From the NCBI GenBank assembly GCA_040367435.1, contig BAABWY010000005.1:186001-250000 (forward strand): a stretch of 64,000 bases of DNA, given 5' to 3'. Below the pieces are notes generated by a model. It was not told where the DNA came from, made no database searches, and worked only from the letters and a program-made list of their open reading frames with translations. Positions 26,872 through 36,110 of this stretch are shown piece by piece. Every line of letters starts with the position of its first letter. Positions within the stretch are counted from its first letter, which is position 1. A program made the translations under genes and the position numbers. This DNA is from Hyphomicrobiales bacterium 4NK60-0047b (GTDB lineage: Bacteria > Pseudomonadota > Alphaproteobacteria > Rhizobiales > HXMU1428-3).

Positions 26872-27991
26872 GTTCGCTTTTATGCCATTCGCTTAAAACA
26901 AGCGGGTCTTTTTCTTTCACTATTTCAGTTTGTTTTAGTTTGGTAAAGGCTTCTTTTTCAAGGAGTTGTTCAATGGCCCAAACGGATGTTGCTCGCACAA
27001 GTCCGCTCTCGTCTTTTAAAAGAGGAGCTATTTCTTGTACCAGCTCTTGATCTTTTGAATTTCCGGCTGCGATCAAACAATTGCGGATAAATCTATTGCG
27101 TCCTGTGCGCTTGATGGGTGTGCCTGCAAATTTAGTTCGGAAACTTTCGTCATCCAGTTTCAACAGTTCTTTTAATGGAGGGTTATCAATTTCATCTCTG
27201 GCTAAGAAACGTGCCTCTTGGGCCGTTTGCGCAAATTTATTCCAGGGGCAAATAGCCAAACAATCATCGCAGCCATAAATTCGATTGCCCATTTTTGAGC
27301 GTAGTTCTCTTTCGATCATTCCTTGATGTTCAATGGTTAGGTAGCTGATGCATTTTTTTGCTTCTAGCTTATAGGGCTTTGGAAATGCGTTTGTTGGACA
27401 GATATCCAAGCATTTTCTGCAGGAGCCACAATGATCTTTTTCTCTATCATCACTTTCGAGTTCTTGCGTCGTGAAGATGGCACCTAGAAACGTCCATGAA
27501 CCTAAGTCTTGACTAACCATATTGGTGTGCTTGCCTTGCCAGCCAATGCCAGCTTGCATGGCAAGTGGTTTCTCCATCACAGGCGCTGTGTCGACAAAGA
27601 CTTTAACTTCAGCCCCTGTTTCGGCAACGAACCAACGGGCAAGGTTTTTGAGTTTCTTCTTGACGATGTCATGATAATCCTTGCCCTTGGCGTAGCAAGA
27701 AATGACACCGTTTTTTGTCTTTTTTAATTCAGGGAGAGGGTTTTGCTCAGGGCCGTAATTCATGGCGAGCATGATTATGCTTTTGGCCTCTGGCCAGAGA
27801 TGGGTTGGGCTTTCGCGCCTTTGCTTTTTTTCTTCCATCCAGAGCATGTCGCCATGCCAATTTTTCTCTAGGAATTCTCCAAAAGCGACTTTGTTCAGAG
27901 CTGGCAGCTGGGCCTCGGTAATTCCAACCAAATCAAACCCTTCAAGACGGGCTTGGTTCATGAGCTCTGATTTCAGTTCGCTTTTGATCAT
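26855..27991 (-). CDS. queG: epoxyqueuosine reductase
   Basis: 378 aa, full length for QueG. It reduces epoxyqueuosine to queuosine in the wobble position of tRNAs with GUN anticodons, using cobalamin and two [4Fe-4S] clusters. The cluster motifs are CGSCRKCLDICPTNAFP near residue 190 and YGCDDCLAICPWNKFA near 240. VKVFVDTAPVMEKPLAMQAGIGWQGKHTN near 130 is the family's conserved core. The C-terminal HEAT-like helical repeat (VRATSVWAIEQLLEKE) is also typical. It is one of two B12-linked proteins in the window, the other being the MerR/B12 regulator. Confidence 0.94.
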   Translation of the reverse strand: MIKSELKSELMNQARLEGFDLVGITEAQLPALNKVAFGEFLEKNWHGDMLWMEEKKQRRESPTHLWPEAKSIIMLAMNYGPEQNPLPELKKTKNGVISCYAKGKDYHDIVKKKLKNLARWFVAETGAEVKVFVDTAPVMEKPLAMQAGIGWQGKHTNMVSQDLGSWTFLGAIFTTQELESDDREKDHCGSCRKCLDICPTNAFPKPYKLEAKKCISYLTIEHQGMIERELRSKMGNRIYGCDDCLAICPWNKFAQTAQEARFLARDEIDNPPLKELLKLDDESFRTKFAGTPIKRTGRNRFIRNCLIAAGNSKDQELVQEIAPLLKDESGLVRATSVWAIEQLLEKEAFTKLKQTEIVKEKDPLVLSEWHKSELENEQ

Positions 27992-28014
27992 TGACTTAGT
28001 TTACGGGCTTAGTT

Positions 28015-28698
28015 TTAAAAATCTAAATTAGTATAAAAGGCTGGAGGAACAATGCCTGGCACCGTATCTTGCAGCAGCGGGCGGAACGATGGGCGTGACT
28101 TTACCCTTACGTACCAATTTTTAACAATTGGCGCTCTTTCCCACGTTACATCTCCAATAAAATCCAGACACGAAAAATGAGCTGCTGCTGCGATATCTGC
28201 GATGCTGATATAATCGCCACCAATCCAATATCTCTCTTCTAAAAGGCGGCTTAAATATGCCATGTGATTGTGCAAATTGGCCGTAGCAGCTCGAATTGCT
28301 TCTGGATTTGGTGCTTTTCGGTGAACAAATGGGTTTTCTATTCGTTCATATGAGAGATACGACCAGACTTCATGGTAAAATTTAGTATGAAACCAATCAA
28401 CCATGCGTCTTGTTTCTGCTCTTGAGACAGGATCTTCAGGTAAAAGCTCCGGGATCGTGGCTTCTGAAGTGTAGGTATTTGTTTCCATTAAATATTCGGT
28501 GATTGGATAAATCCCGGATATGGCCGCATTATCTAACAATAAAACCGGTAGGTTACCGCCTGGATTAACTGCCAGGAACGGTGCGCGCCACTCCCAGGGC
28601 TTTTCTTCAGCTAATGCCGTTTCTATGCCATACTCATTTAATAACAGTCTGGCTGTTCTTGAGAGAGGACAAAGGGAATAATGTATCAGCTGCACCAT
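28015..28698 (-). CDS. glutathione S-transferase family protein
   Basis: 227 aa two-domain GST. The thioredoxin-like N-domain begins MVQLIHYSLCPLSRTARLLL, with the potential active Ser/Cys at residues 8-13 and the cis-Pro segment NLPVLLLDN near 53. The all-helical C-domain contains YWIGGDYISIADIAAAAHFSCLDF near 155, where the N-capping box and the conserved Asp are seen. Substrate is unknown; it may conjugate electrophiles or act as a reductase. It lies 23 bp upstream of queG on the same strand. Confidence 0.87.
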   Translation of the reverse strand: MVQLIHYSLCPLSRTARLLLNEYGIETALAEEKPWEWRAPFLAVNPGGNLPVLLLDNAAISGIYPITEYLMETNTYTSEATIPELLPEDPVSRAETRRMVDWFHTKFYHEVWSYLSYERIENPFVHRKAPNPEAIRAATANLHNHMAYLSRLLEERYWIGGDYISIADIAAAAHFSCLDFIGDVTWERAPIVKNWYVRVKSRPSFRPLLQDTVPGIVPPAFYTNLDF

Positions 28699-28900
28699 TA
28701 AGGGCTCCGTTAGTCTTAAACTTTAAGTGTAAGATAGCTTGATCTTACTGTATAAATGGCTGCGTTGATAATGACTTATCATATCAACACAGAACAAGCA
28801 TCAATTATTGGCTTGCGTAAGTTCCCTTTATGGAATACTGAAATTTCATGTCGAAAAACAGACATTTTTTAAACTGCTTCACAAAACAAGTTGTGAGCAT

Positions 28901-29716
28901 ATGGAGGTTGAGTTGCCGATAGAACAGTTGCTCTTATTATCGATTATTCAAGGTTTAACTGAATTTTGGCCCGTTAGCTCTTCTGGGCACCTAAACCTTG
29001 TGCACCTTTTAACCAATTGGCAAGATCAGGGACCTCTTATTGATGTTGCTGTTCACTTTGGCAGTTTATTTGCTGTTCTAATTTATTTTTGGCGAGATAT
29101 CGTCATGTTACTTAAAGCAGCTGGTAATTTGGTTTTAGGTCGCTTTAACCGTGAGACGCAACTGCTGATCTATCTTGTTGTTGCCAGTGTTCCCTTATTA
29201 ATTACCGGATTTCTATTGTTAAAGTCAGGCTATTATAAAGATCTTAGAACAATTGAGGTGATTGCCTGGGCAAATATCATTTTTGCCTTTGTTCTTTGGT
29301 GGTGCGATCAAAACCCGCCAATGACACGGAAATTAGAAGATATCACTTGGAAAGACGCACTTTTTGTTGGATTTTCACAAATCATTGCACTCATTCCGGG
29401 GGCATCTCGTTCTGGCATCACAATGTCTGCTGCTCGTTATTTAGAGTTTAACCGGGTGGAAGCCGCGCGTTTTGCAATGTTGCTGGCTATTCCCTCAATT
29501 TTAGGCCTTGGCCTTGGCACTGTTTATGAGCTTGTTCAATCTGGTGATGCTTCATTACAGAGTGACGCTATTTTTGTTGGCGTTTTATCGTTCCTGACAG
29601 CGTTATTTTCAATCTGGTTTATGATGGCGCTCTTGAAACGAATGTCAATGATGCCGTTTGTGATTTATCGTTTCATTTTAGGGGCAGCCTTACTGGCCTT
29701 TATTTACGTTCTGTAA
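28901..29716 (+). CDS. uppP: undecaprenyl-diphosphatase (BacA/UppP)
   Basis: 271 aa integral membrane protein that dephosphorylates undecaprenyl pyrophosphate so the lipid carrier of cell-wall and polysaccharide synthesis can be reused. Catalytic motifs are QGLTEFWPVSSSGHL near residue 16 and PGASRSGITM near residue 166. About eight hydrophobic helices follow each other to the C-terminus. The start is uncertain: ATG 28901 lacks a Shine-Dalgarno, whereas TTG 28913 has GGAGG 5 nt upstream and would give 267 aa. WPVSSS instead of the common LPVSSS is a small variation. Confidence 0.92.
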   Translation: MEVELPIEQLLLLSIIQGLTEFWPVSSSGHLNLVHLLTNWQDQGPLIDVAVHFGSLFAVLIYFWRDIVMLLKAAGNLVLGRFNRETQLLIYLVVASVPLLITGFLLLKSGYYKDLRTIEVIAWANIIFAFVLWWCDQNPPMTRKLEDITWKDALFVGFSQIIALIPGASRSGITMSAARYLEFNRVEAARFAMLLAIPSILGLGLGTVYELVQSGDASLQSDAIFVGVLSFLTALFSIWFMMALLKRMSMMPFVIYRFILGAALLAFIYVL

Positions 29717-29798
29717 AACCTAATACCTCCAATTTGAATTTACTCCCCTTGAAATTCTTTATCGATTAAGTTTTGCAAAGGGAGTAATGATCAAAGCT

Positions 29799-30311
29799 TT
29801 AAGCGTCTTTAGGCTTAAATGTAAGCGCTACGCCATTGTTGCAATAGCGAAGGCCGGTTGGCGCTGGTCCATCATTGAAGATATGTCCTTGGTGGCCACC
29901 ACAGCGGGCGCAGTGATATTCTGTCCGTTTATAGCCAAGCCAATAATCAGATTTAGTCCCAACGGCCCCATCTAAGGCTTGATAGAAGCTCGGCCAACCT
30001 GTGCCACTTTCATATTTTGTGCTTGAAGCAAATAATGGCAGATCACAGCCAGCACAATGAAATGTTCCTTCACGTTTTTCTTTATTCAAAGGACTTGTGC
30101 CAGCGCGTTCAGTGCCTTCTTTTCGAAGTACACGATACTGCTCACTTGTGAGGATCTCTTTCCATTCTGCATCTGTTTTTTTAATAGGAGTGATGGTTGT
30201 TCCTGCATTTGCTGTACTCATAAATTTAATGCCTCCTACTGCAACTCCAACAGCACCCACTACCATTGCAGTTGAGCTAGCCGTTAGAAAAAGTCGTCTG
30301 TTCAAATTCAT
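29799..30311 (-). CDS. msrB: methionine-R-sulfoxide reductase with Tat-like signal
   Basis: 170 aa from the ATG at 30311, with GGAAG upstream. The N-terminus MNLNRRLFLTASSTAMVVGAVG has a twin-arginine-type motif and hydrophobic region, so the enzyme is probably exported folded. The MsrB domain follows: EQYRVLRKEGTERAG, zinc-binding CAGC (about 84) and CARCGGHQGHIF (about 132), and the catalytic cysteine in GLRYCNNGVAL (about 157). It repairs R-sulfoxides of methionine in periplasmic proteins. The catalytic region reads CNNGVAL where many MsrB enzymes have C-x-NS-x-(S/A)-L. Confidence 0.92.
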   Translation of the reverse strand: MNLNRRLFLTASSTAMVVGAVGVAVGGIKFMSTANAGTTITPIKKTDAEWKEILTSEQYRVLRKEGTERAGTSPLNKEKREGTFHCAGCDLPLFASSTKYESGTGWPSFYQALDGAVGTKSDYWLGYKRTEYHCARCGGHQGHIFNDGPAPTGLRYCNNGVALTFKPKDA

Positions 30312-30673
30312 TCTATCTTCCTTCTCCGCATAAGATCTTAGCATGATTTGTGTTTTTTGTTTTGATTGTTAAAACTTGCTCCATTTATCACCTCATTCCA
30401 GAGATTTATAAGCGAGTTACAATCGTCTTATTCCTAAAATATTCATTAAATTAGGAACGGCGCTGAAAGCGCGCAATGCTGCGATTGTTTGATAGATTGC
30501 CAGAATTCTTGAAAATTGCACTTCAGAGATGTTCACATCTGTGTGAAAGAACGTGATGAGGAGAAGGTGATTTTAAATGTTACTTATAAATCAATCAGTT
30601 ATCGAAATTTATTTCGATATAACAAAAAACGCTGAAAGTCTTAAAGAGGCTTTCAGCGATGTATTTTGATAAT
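30312..30673. other. gap between phoB and msrB (362 bp)
   Basis: No gene. It contains the phoB-operon terminator (annotated separately) and a 20-bp hairpin palindrome TATCGAAAT-TT-ATTTCGATA at 30600-30619. The msrB promoter must lie in 30312-30450 but no clear boxes were seen. Confidence 0.45.
30623..30658 (-). terminator. terminator of the pst-phoU-phoB operon
   Basis: A 9-bp perfect stem CGCTGAAAG (30630-30638) / CTTTCAGCG (30650-30658). On the minus strand it is followed by six T. It lies 15 bp past the phoB stop. Confidence 0.9.
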
Positions 30674-31384
30674 TTAAGCCCGTTCTTGGACTTTTTCACT
30701 TTGATCTGAGATTGAATAACCGGCACCGCGCACAGTTCTGATCGGATCTTGTTCTTTTCCTCGATTTAATGCTTTTCTGAGACGGCCAATGTGAACGTCG
30801 ACTGTGCGTTCATCCACATAGACATTTTGCCCCCACACACTATCGAGTAGCTGACTACGGCTATAAACCCGGCCAGGGCTTTCCATAAGGAATTCCAGTA
30901 GCCTAAACTCTGTTGGACCTAGGCGAACCTCTCTTGGTCCACGGTTGACTTTGTAAGCGCTCCTATCTAGCTCAACATCTCCTACAGTTAAGACGTCAGC
31001 AATGCTTTCCGGGTTGGCACGGCGCAAAACAGCTTTAACCCGAGCTACGAGCTCCGGAACTGAAAAAGGCTTCGTGACATAATCATCTGCCCCTGTTGTT
31101 AAGCCCCGAATTCGATCCGTTTCTTCACCGCGAGCGGTTAGAAGGATAATTGGAATATTACATGTTTTGGCATTTGATCGCACCCGGCGACATAATTCTA
31201 ACCCGGACACACCTGGAAGCATCCAATCCATAATAATTAGATTTGGTGCTGTTTCCAATACAGCTAGTTCAACATCGTCACCATGATCTATGATGTTGAC
31301 GTTAAAACCTTCAGCTTCGAGATTATACTGTAAGAGAAGGGCAAGGGGCTCTTCATCTTCTACCACTAAAATATTAGCGTTCAT
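30674..31384 (-). CDS. phoB: phosphate regulon response regulator PhoB
   Basis: 236 aa from the ATG at 31384 (MNANILVVEDEEPL); an open frame runs 50 codons further upstream through the phoU end and is not the start. The receiver domain covers residues 1-120, with the phospho-acceptor in LIIMDWMLPG near residue 53 and TKPFSVPELV. The OmpR-type winged helix at 130-228 has LGPTEFRLLEFLMESPGRVYSR and VDVHIGRLRKAL. It activates Pho-box promoters when phosphate is scarce. Last gene of pstSCAB-phoU-phoB; its kinase gene phoR lies upstream of pstS. Confidence 0.95.
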   Translation of the reverse strand: MNANILVVEDEEPLALLLQYNLEAEGFNVNIIDHGDDVELAVLETAPNLIIMDWMLPGVSGLELCRRVRSNAKTCNIPIILLTARGEETDRIRGLTTGADDYVTKPFSVPELVARVKAVLRRANPESIADVLTVGDVELDRSAYKVNRGPREVRLGPTEFRLLEFLMESPGRVYSRSQLLDSVWGQNVYVDERTVDVHIGRLRKALNRGKEQDPIRTVRGAGYSISDQSEKVQERA

Positions 31385-31403
31385 TCGTGGGATCCTATAA
31401 TTT

Positions 31404-32120
31404 CTAGTCGTCTTGGTTGATGAGCATCCTTGAGGTGTTATCCCCTTTTGGACGCGCTTCACTGATGTTTGTTCCAAGTACAAGGTAATGCACATTTTCT
31501 GCGATATTGGTTGTGTGGTCCCCGATACGTTCAAGATTTTTTGCGCAGAATAAAAGATGTGTGCAGAGACCGATGTTACGAGGGTCTTCCATCATATAGG
31601 TCAATAACTCGCGAAAGAGAGAATTATAGATGGCATCAATTTCTTCGTCGCCCCGCCAAACTGCGAGTGCTTTTTCTGTGTTGCGCTCAGCGTAAGCATC
31701 AAGAACATCTTTCAATTGTGAAAGTGCTAGATCTTGCATTGATTTCATGCCGTGCATTAATTGTATCGGCTGACTTTCCGAGTGAATGCTAAGAACACGC
31801 TTTGCAATATTTTTTCCCAGGTCGCCAATGCGTTCGAGATCTGAAGTGATTTTAATAGCAACCATAATTTGACGCAAATCCAGAGCCATTGGTTGGCGCC
31901 GGGCGATCATAGTAACAGCTTGCTCTTCAATTTCTAATTCAAACTCATCAATCTTAGCATCATCCAGAATGACGTTATTTGCACTTGCGACATCACCTTT
32001 GCATAAGGCATCAAAAGCTTGAGCGACCAAAGTTTCAGTAAGGCCTCCCATTTGAGCAATTTTACTGTCAAGACTGGCTAGTTCATCTTCGTAAGATGTT
32101 ACGATGTGCTCAGTGGTCAT
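31404..32120 (-). CDS. phoU: phosphate signalling protein PhoU
   Basis: 238 aa, all-helical with two PhoU repeats. Each has an E/D-rich metal-binding segment: DAKIDEFELEIEEQAVTMIARRQPMALDLR in the first and WRGDEEIDAIYNSLFRELLTYM in the second. The C-terminal ERIGDHTTNIAENV is characteristic. PhoU links the PstSCAB transporter to PhoR and keeps the regulon off when phosphate is plentiful. It lies 15 bp after pstB and 19 bp before phoB. Confidence 0.95.
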   Translation of the reverse strand: MTTEHIVTSYEDELASLDSKIAQMGGLTETLVAQAFDALCKGDVASANNVILDDAKIDEFELEIEEQAVTMIARRQPMALDLRQIMVAIKITSDLERIGDLGKNIAKRVLSIHSESQPIQLMHGMKSMQDLALSQLKDVLDAYAERNTEKALAVWRGDEEIDAIYNSLFRELLTYMMEDPRNIGLCTHLLFCAKNLERIGDHTTNIAENVHYLVLGTNISEARPKGDNTSRMLINQDD

Positions 32121-32135
32121 GATAAATCCTATATC

Positions 32136-33014
32136 CTAGCCGAAACGGCCTGTTATATAATCTTGAGTTTTTTCATTTTGAGGGTTTGTGAAGATTTGGG
32201 TTGTCTCCCCTTCCTCAATGACTTTACCTAAGTGGAAAAAGGCAGTTCTTTGTGACACACGGGCTGCTTGCTGCATTGAGTGTGTAACGATGACTATGGT
32301 GTAATTTTGGCGCAATTCATCAATTAATTCTTCGATGGTTGCTGTTGCAATCGGGTCAAGGGCTGAACAGGGTTCATCCATCAAAATAACTTCAGGTTTT
32401 GTGGCAATGGCACGTGCGATACAGAGGCGCTGTTGCTGACCACCTGAAAGCCCAGTGCCTGGACCAGCGAGGCGGTCTTTCACCTCTTTCCAAAGGCCTG
32501 CTTTTACAAGGCTACTTTCTACCAACTCATCTAACTCAGCCTTACTTTCTGTCAAACCATGAATGCGCGGCCCGTATGCGATATTATCGTAAATGCTTTT
32601 TGGAAATGGGTTTGGCTTTTGGAAAACCATGCCGATGCGAGCGCGCAATTCAACCACATCCAATGCCGGATCATAGATGTCATTACCATCAATTTTGATG
32701 GTACCTTTTACCCGGCAAATATCGATGACATCATTCATCCGATTTATGCAGCGAAGATATGTCGATTTACCGCAACCTGAGGGGCCAATAAGTGATGTTA
32801 CAGAATTTTCCAGGATATCCAGGTTAATTCCGAACAACGCTTGTTTCTCGCCGTAATAAACGTCAATATCTTCCGAAGTAATTTTCGTAGATTTTTTAGC
32901 GGGATCAACATTGGTTGTTTCAGCTTCTGCCAAGTTATTTGCATCCTGGTCGTTTACATCTAGCTTTTTATCTAGCATAGGCGCTTCACTTTCAACTATG
33001 TGGGTTGCTACCAT
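32136..33014 (-). CDS. pstB: phosphate ABC transporter ATP-binding protein
   Basis: 292 aa. The core ABC ATPase begins near residue 45 ([26 protein letters not shown]). Walker A is GPSGCGKST near 78, the signature [14 protein letters not shown] near 188, and Walker [14 protein letters not shown]. The N-terminal 40 residues are an acidic, probably disordered extension, and an ATG 12 codons in could be used. It energises high-affinity phosphate import through PstCA. Its start overlaps the pstA stop by 7 bp. Confidence 0.96.
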   Translation of the reverse strand: MVATHIVESEAPMLDKKLDVNDQDANNLAEAETTNVDPAKKSTKITSEDIDVYYGEKQALFGINLDILENSVTSLIGPSGCGKSTYLRCINRMNDVIDICRVKGTIKIDGNDIYDPALDVVELRARIGMVFQKPNPFPKSIYDNIAYGPRIHGLTESKAELDELVESSLVKAGLWKEVKDRLAGPGTGLSGGQQQRLCIARAIATKPEVILMDEPCSALDPIATATIEELIDELRQNYTIVIVTHSMQQAARVSQRTAFFHLGKVIEEGETTQIFTNPQNEKTQDYITGRFG

Positions 33015-34339
33015 TTTCTTTCATACTTTCTTCTTAAATAAACCGCTGCGGCATTTAAAACAAACAATCCAGCAAGAAGGACCATTGTGGCGCCAGCTGT
33101 ACGTTCAACAAAGCCGCGCTCTGCTGACGTTGCCCACATATAGATTTGTACTGGCAGTGCTGTTGCTGGTTCCATTGGTGTAGTTGGGAAATCCTGCACA
33201 AATGCCACCATGCCAATCATGAGAAGTGGTGCTGTTTCACCTACGGCTTGAACGATGCCGATGATGGTGCCTGTCAAGATACCAGGAAATGCTAACGGCA
33301 AAATATGGTGGAATATGGTTTGCATTTTAGAAGCACCCACTCCATATGCTCCTTCTCTAATTGAAGGAGAGACAGCACGAAGCGCAGCTCTTGTTGCGAT
33401 GATAATCGTTGGCAATGTCATGAGAGCTAATACCAAGCCCCCAACGATGGACCCAGACCTTGGGAGCCCCATGAAATTAATGAAAACGGCTAAGCCTAAC
33501 AGGCCAAACACAATCGAGGGAACGGCCGCCAGATTATTAATATTGACTTCAATGATGTCCGTCACTCTGTTTTTAGGAGCAAATTCTTCTAGATAGAGGG
33601 CTGCTGCGACGCCGATTGGAATGGCTAATAACAAAACAATTATGACCATAAAGAATGTGCCAATAAGCGCTACACCTAAACCAGCGGTTTCTGGTTGACT
33701 GGATGCCGGGTGAGTAAAGAGCCCCCAGTTAAACTGCTTAGCCATTTTACCGCTTGCCACCAGTTTATCTATCCACTCAAGTTGCTGGTCTTTCACCAAA
33801 CGGCTCGAATTTTCTGTATTGCGATCGATCGCACCTTTTAGCAAGGCATCAACATTACCATGGGCATAGAGCCAGATAGGGACGGTTTTACCAATGAGAG
33901 ATGGATCTGCCACGACGACATCACGGATTTGAACATCAACACCACGGGACAGAAGCTTATACATAAGCTTGCGGGTTTTTCTATTCTTTGGTTTGCCGCC
34001 AAGCTCTGCGTAAAGTGCGGTTCTTGCAATTTTTGTGTAGTTAGCCTGCATCAATTTATCGACGTTTCTTTCCCCTGACGGATCGACGATCTCAGGGTCA
34101 AGATTTACATTGAGTTGGATTGATGTTTGCAGGAATGCTGGCCAGCCTTTGCTGATGATGGTCGTGAAAAGGATCACTAAGAACATCATGCCAGTAAAAA
34201 TGGCTGCCATACCATAAAACTGGAATCTTTTCTCAGCAGCTTGTCGTTTTTTCAAACGCTTGCTCATGCGTCTTTTTACTTCCGCAGAATGAGTAGAGAG
34301 ATCGTTTGACATATTCTTTTGTACTTCTTGAGCTTCCAT
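33008..34339 (-). CDS. pstA: phosphate ABC transporter permease PstA (long form)
   Basis: 443 aa, longer than the about 290 aa of enteric PstA. A cytoplasmic basic N-terminus leads to TM1 (about residues 46-66, [19 protein letters not shown]). A periplasmic region of about 150 residues follows, of the DUF3333 type common in Alphaproteobacteria. The five-helix permease core then begins near 225 ([21 protein letters not shown]). The cytoplasmic coupling loop is [22 protein letters not shown]. Pairs with PstC. The ORF shares one base with the pstC stop. Confidence 0.94.
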   Translation of the reverse strand: MEAQEVQKNMSNDLSTHSAEVKRRMSKRLKKRQAAEKRFQFYGMAAIFTGMMFLVILFTTIISKGWPAFLQTSIQLNVNLDPEIVDPSGERNVDKLMQANYTKIARTALYAELGGKPKNRKTRKLMYKLLSRGVDVQIRDVVVADPSLIGKTVPIWLYAHGNVDALLKGAIDRNTENSSRLVKDQQLEWIDKLVASGKMAKQFNWGLFTHPASSQPETAGLGVALIGTFFMVIIVLLLAIPIGVAAALYLEEFAPKNRVTDIIEVNINNLAAVPSIVFGLLGLAVFINFMGLPRSGSIVGGLVLALMTLPTIIIATRAALRAVSPSIREGAYGVGASKMQTIFHHILPLAFPGILTGTIIGIVQAVGETAPLLMIGMVAFVQDFPTTPMEPATALPVQIYMWATSAERGFVERTAGATMVLLAGLFVLNAAAVYLRRKYERKW

Positions 34340-35931
34340 CAGTCATACTGCTCCCGGTATTTGCGCACAATATAAAGCGCGTAGACATTCAGCATTAAGG
34401 TGATTATGAACAAGGACAAGCCAAGCGCAAACGCCACCAATGTTTCAGGGCTACCAAACTCATGATCGCCGGTAAGTTGGTTCACTATTTTCACTGTAAT
34501 GGTTGTTAACGCATCAAATGGATTCATATGTAGTTTGGCGGCGATACCGGCCGCTAGCACCACAATCATTGTTTCACCGATTGCCCTGGACGCTGCCAAC
34601 ATAACAGCTCCCACAAGGCCTGGTAATGCAGCTGGCAATACAACTTTTGTGATTGTTTCTGATTTCGTTGAGCCGAGGCCTAATGACCCTTCTCTTAATG
34701 ATTGAGGCACAGCATTGATAATATCATCTGATAGAGATGAGATGAACGGGATGAGCATAATCCCCATTACAAAGCCGGCTGTTAGTACAGAAGAAGCATT
34801 AATTTCTAAGCCAACGATAGCACCTGCATCTCGAAAGAAGGGGCCGAGAGTTACCAGCGCGAAGAAACCATAAACGATTGTTGGGATACCTGCGAGAATT
34901 TCAAGCGCAGGCTTTGCGATTGAGCGTAATTTTGAGCCGGCATATTCTGACATGTAAATGGCAGCGAATAGCCCAACAGGCACAGCTACGAATAGCGCTA
35001 CAAAAGATATGTAAAGCGTTCCCCAAAGGAGTGGCAAGAACCCATATTGACCGAAGTTGCCATCACCACCTGTTGCGCCCCAGCCAAAACGAGGGTCCCA
35101 AACGGTTCCAAAGAAGAAGTTTGAAGGTGGAATGATTTGGAAGAAATTGATTGTTTCAAAAAGGACTGAGAAGAGAATGCCAAACGTTGTTACAATCGCA
35201 ATGATTGACGCTAAAATCAAAAACCATTTTACGATGGTTTCAACACCATTTCTTGCACGCAATCTGAGTTTTATGCTTGAGTATGCAATCATGAATGAAG
35301 CAATACTCATTAAAATAAACAGGGCATATTTTCCGTACGTACTAAATTGAGTGAAGCTTCGACTTTTAAGGGCAGCACTGAGCACATAGGCTTCAGGATT
35401 TTCTGCAAGAATAATATTTTTGCCTTCAAATAACTTACGAACAGCTTCAGGCTCTACTGGGACAGCGGCCTTATCTCCTTTAGCAGCCTGATCTAATAAT
35501 GCCAGCTCTTTTTGATCTAATTTTTTCAAACCGTTCTCAACGGTTCCGATGACACTTGAAATGAGGTCTTGTTTACCGGCGTCAAGTTGACTAACGCTTG
35601 CTGGTAACGTGCTGTTGACCATGCCTTTGATGACCGGGCCTTCAGCGATACTCCATGCGCAGAAAACAATGACGGCTGGGAGAAATGAGATAAGAGCTAA
35701 AAAAGCTCCGTGATAGGGAGGGCGTGAATGTAGGCTCGATGCATTTGCTGCAGTGTTTGTATTTTTTGCCTGCCCCTGATTAGTTAAAAGGCGATTATTT
35801 AATAGGCGTTGAGCTTTCCACTTACCAATAAAATAGACAATACCGATGACTATAACTGGAGGCAGTATATAGGTGAGGAAACCAGTCACATATAACGAAA
35901 GCACTTCAGACACTTTACCTCGCAGTCCCAC
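34339..35931 (-). CDS. pstC: phosphate ABC transporter permease PstC (long form)
   Basis: 530 aa beginning at GTG 35931; GTG 35913 (MSEVLSLYV) is an attractive alternative because GAGG lies 4-5 nt before it. After an N-terminal helix there is a segment of about 190 residues with extra helices and a periplasmic part. The standard permease domain then runs from about 275 to the end (LWGTLYISFVALFVAVPVGLFAAIYMSEY; coupling loop EGSLGLGSTKSETITKVVLPAALPG). Together with PstA it forms the membrane channel. A strong hairpin separates it from pstS, a usual way to express more PstS than permease. Confidence 0.93.
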   Translation of the reverse strand: MGLRGKVSEVLSLYVTGFLTYILPPVIVIGIVYFIGKWKAQRLLNNRLLTNQGQAKNTNTAANASSLHSRPPYHGAFLALISFLPAVIVFCAWSIAEGPVIKGMVNSTLPASVSQLDAGKQDLISSVIGTVENGLKKLDQKELALLDQAAKGDKAAVPVEPEAVRKLFEGKNIILAENPEAYVLSAALKSRSFTQFSTYGKYALFILMSIASFMIAYSSIKLRLRARNGVETIVKWFLILASIIAIVTTFGILFSVLFETINFFQIIPPSNFFFGTVWDPRFGWGATGGDGNFGQYGFLPLLWGTLYISFVALFVAVPVGLFAAIYMSEYAGSKLRSIAKPALEILAGIPTIVYGFFALVTLGPFFRDAGAIVGLEINASSVLTAGFVMGIMLIPFISSLSDDIINAVPQSLREGSLGLGSTKSETITKVVLPAALPGLVGAVMLAASRAIGETMIVVLAAGIAAKLHMNPFDALTTITVKIVNQLTGDHEFGSPETLVAFALGLSLFIITLMLNVYALYIVRKYREQYD

Positions 35932-36110
35932 CTAAAAGACTTATAAAATCCTCTTTGGTGACTGTTAGCTTGCCCATCTAGATCATATAAACTTAGAGCG
36001 GGCGAATGATTAAAATATATAGTCAGTACAAATTTTTTGTAAAATCACCAGGCCGGAGATCACTTCTTTAATCAAAGATCTCTCTGGCCTGGATAAATTT
36101 GGCAACGTAA
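35932..36110 (-). other. pstS-pstC spacer
   Basis: 179 bp spacer. It contains the stem-loop at 36048-36092 and then an AT-rich stretch leading to the pstC start; a secondary promoter for pstC could lie here but no boxes were assigned. Confidence 0.4.
36048..36092 (-). terminator. attenuating hairpin between pstS and pstC
   Basis: Arms 36048-36061 and 36077-36092 pair (CCAGGCC-GGAGATC with GATCTCTC-TGGCCTGG, one bulge). On the minus strand it lies 19 bp past the pstS stop, followed by TGATTTTACAAAAAA rather than a clean T run. A partial terminator or 3'-stabilising structure is likely, raising PstS relative to the permease. Confidence 0.75.
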
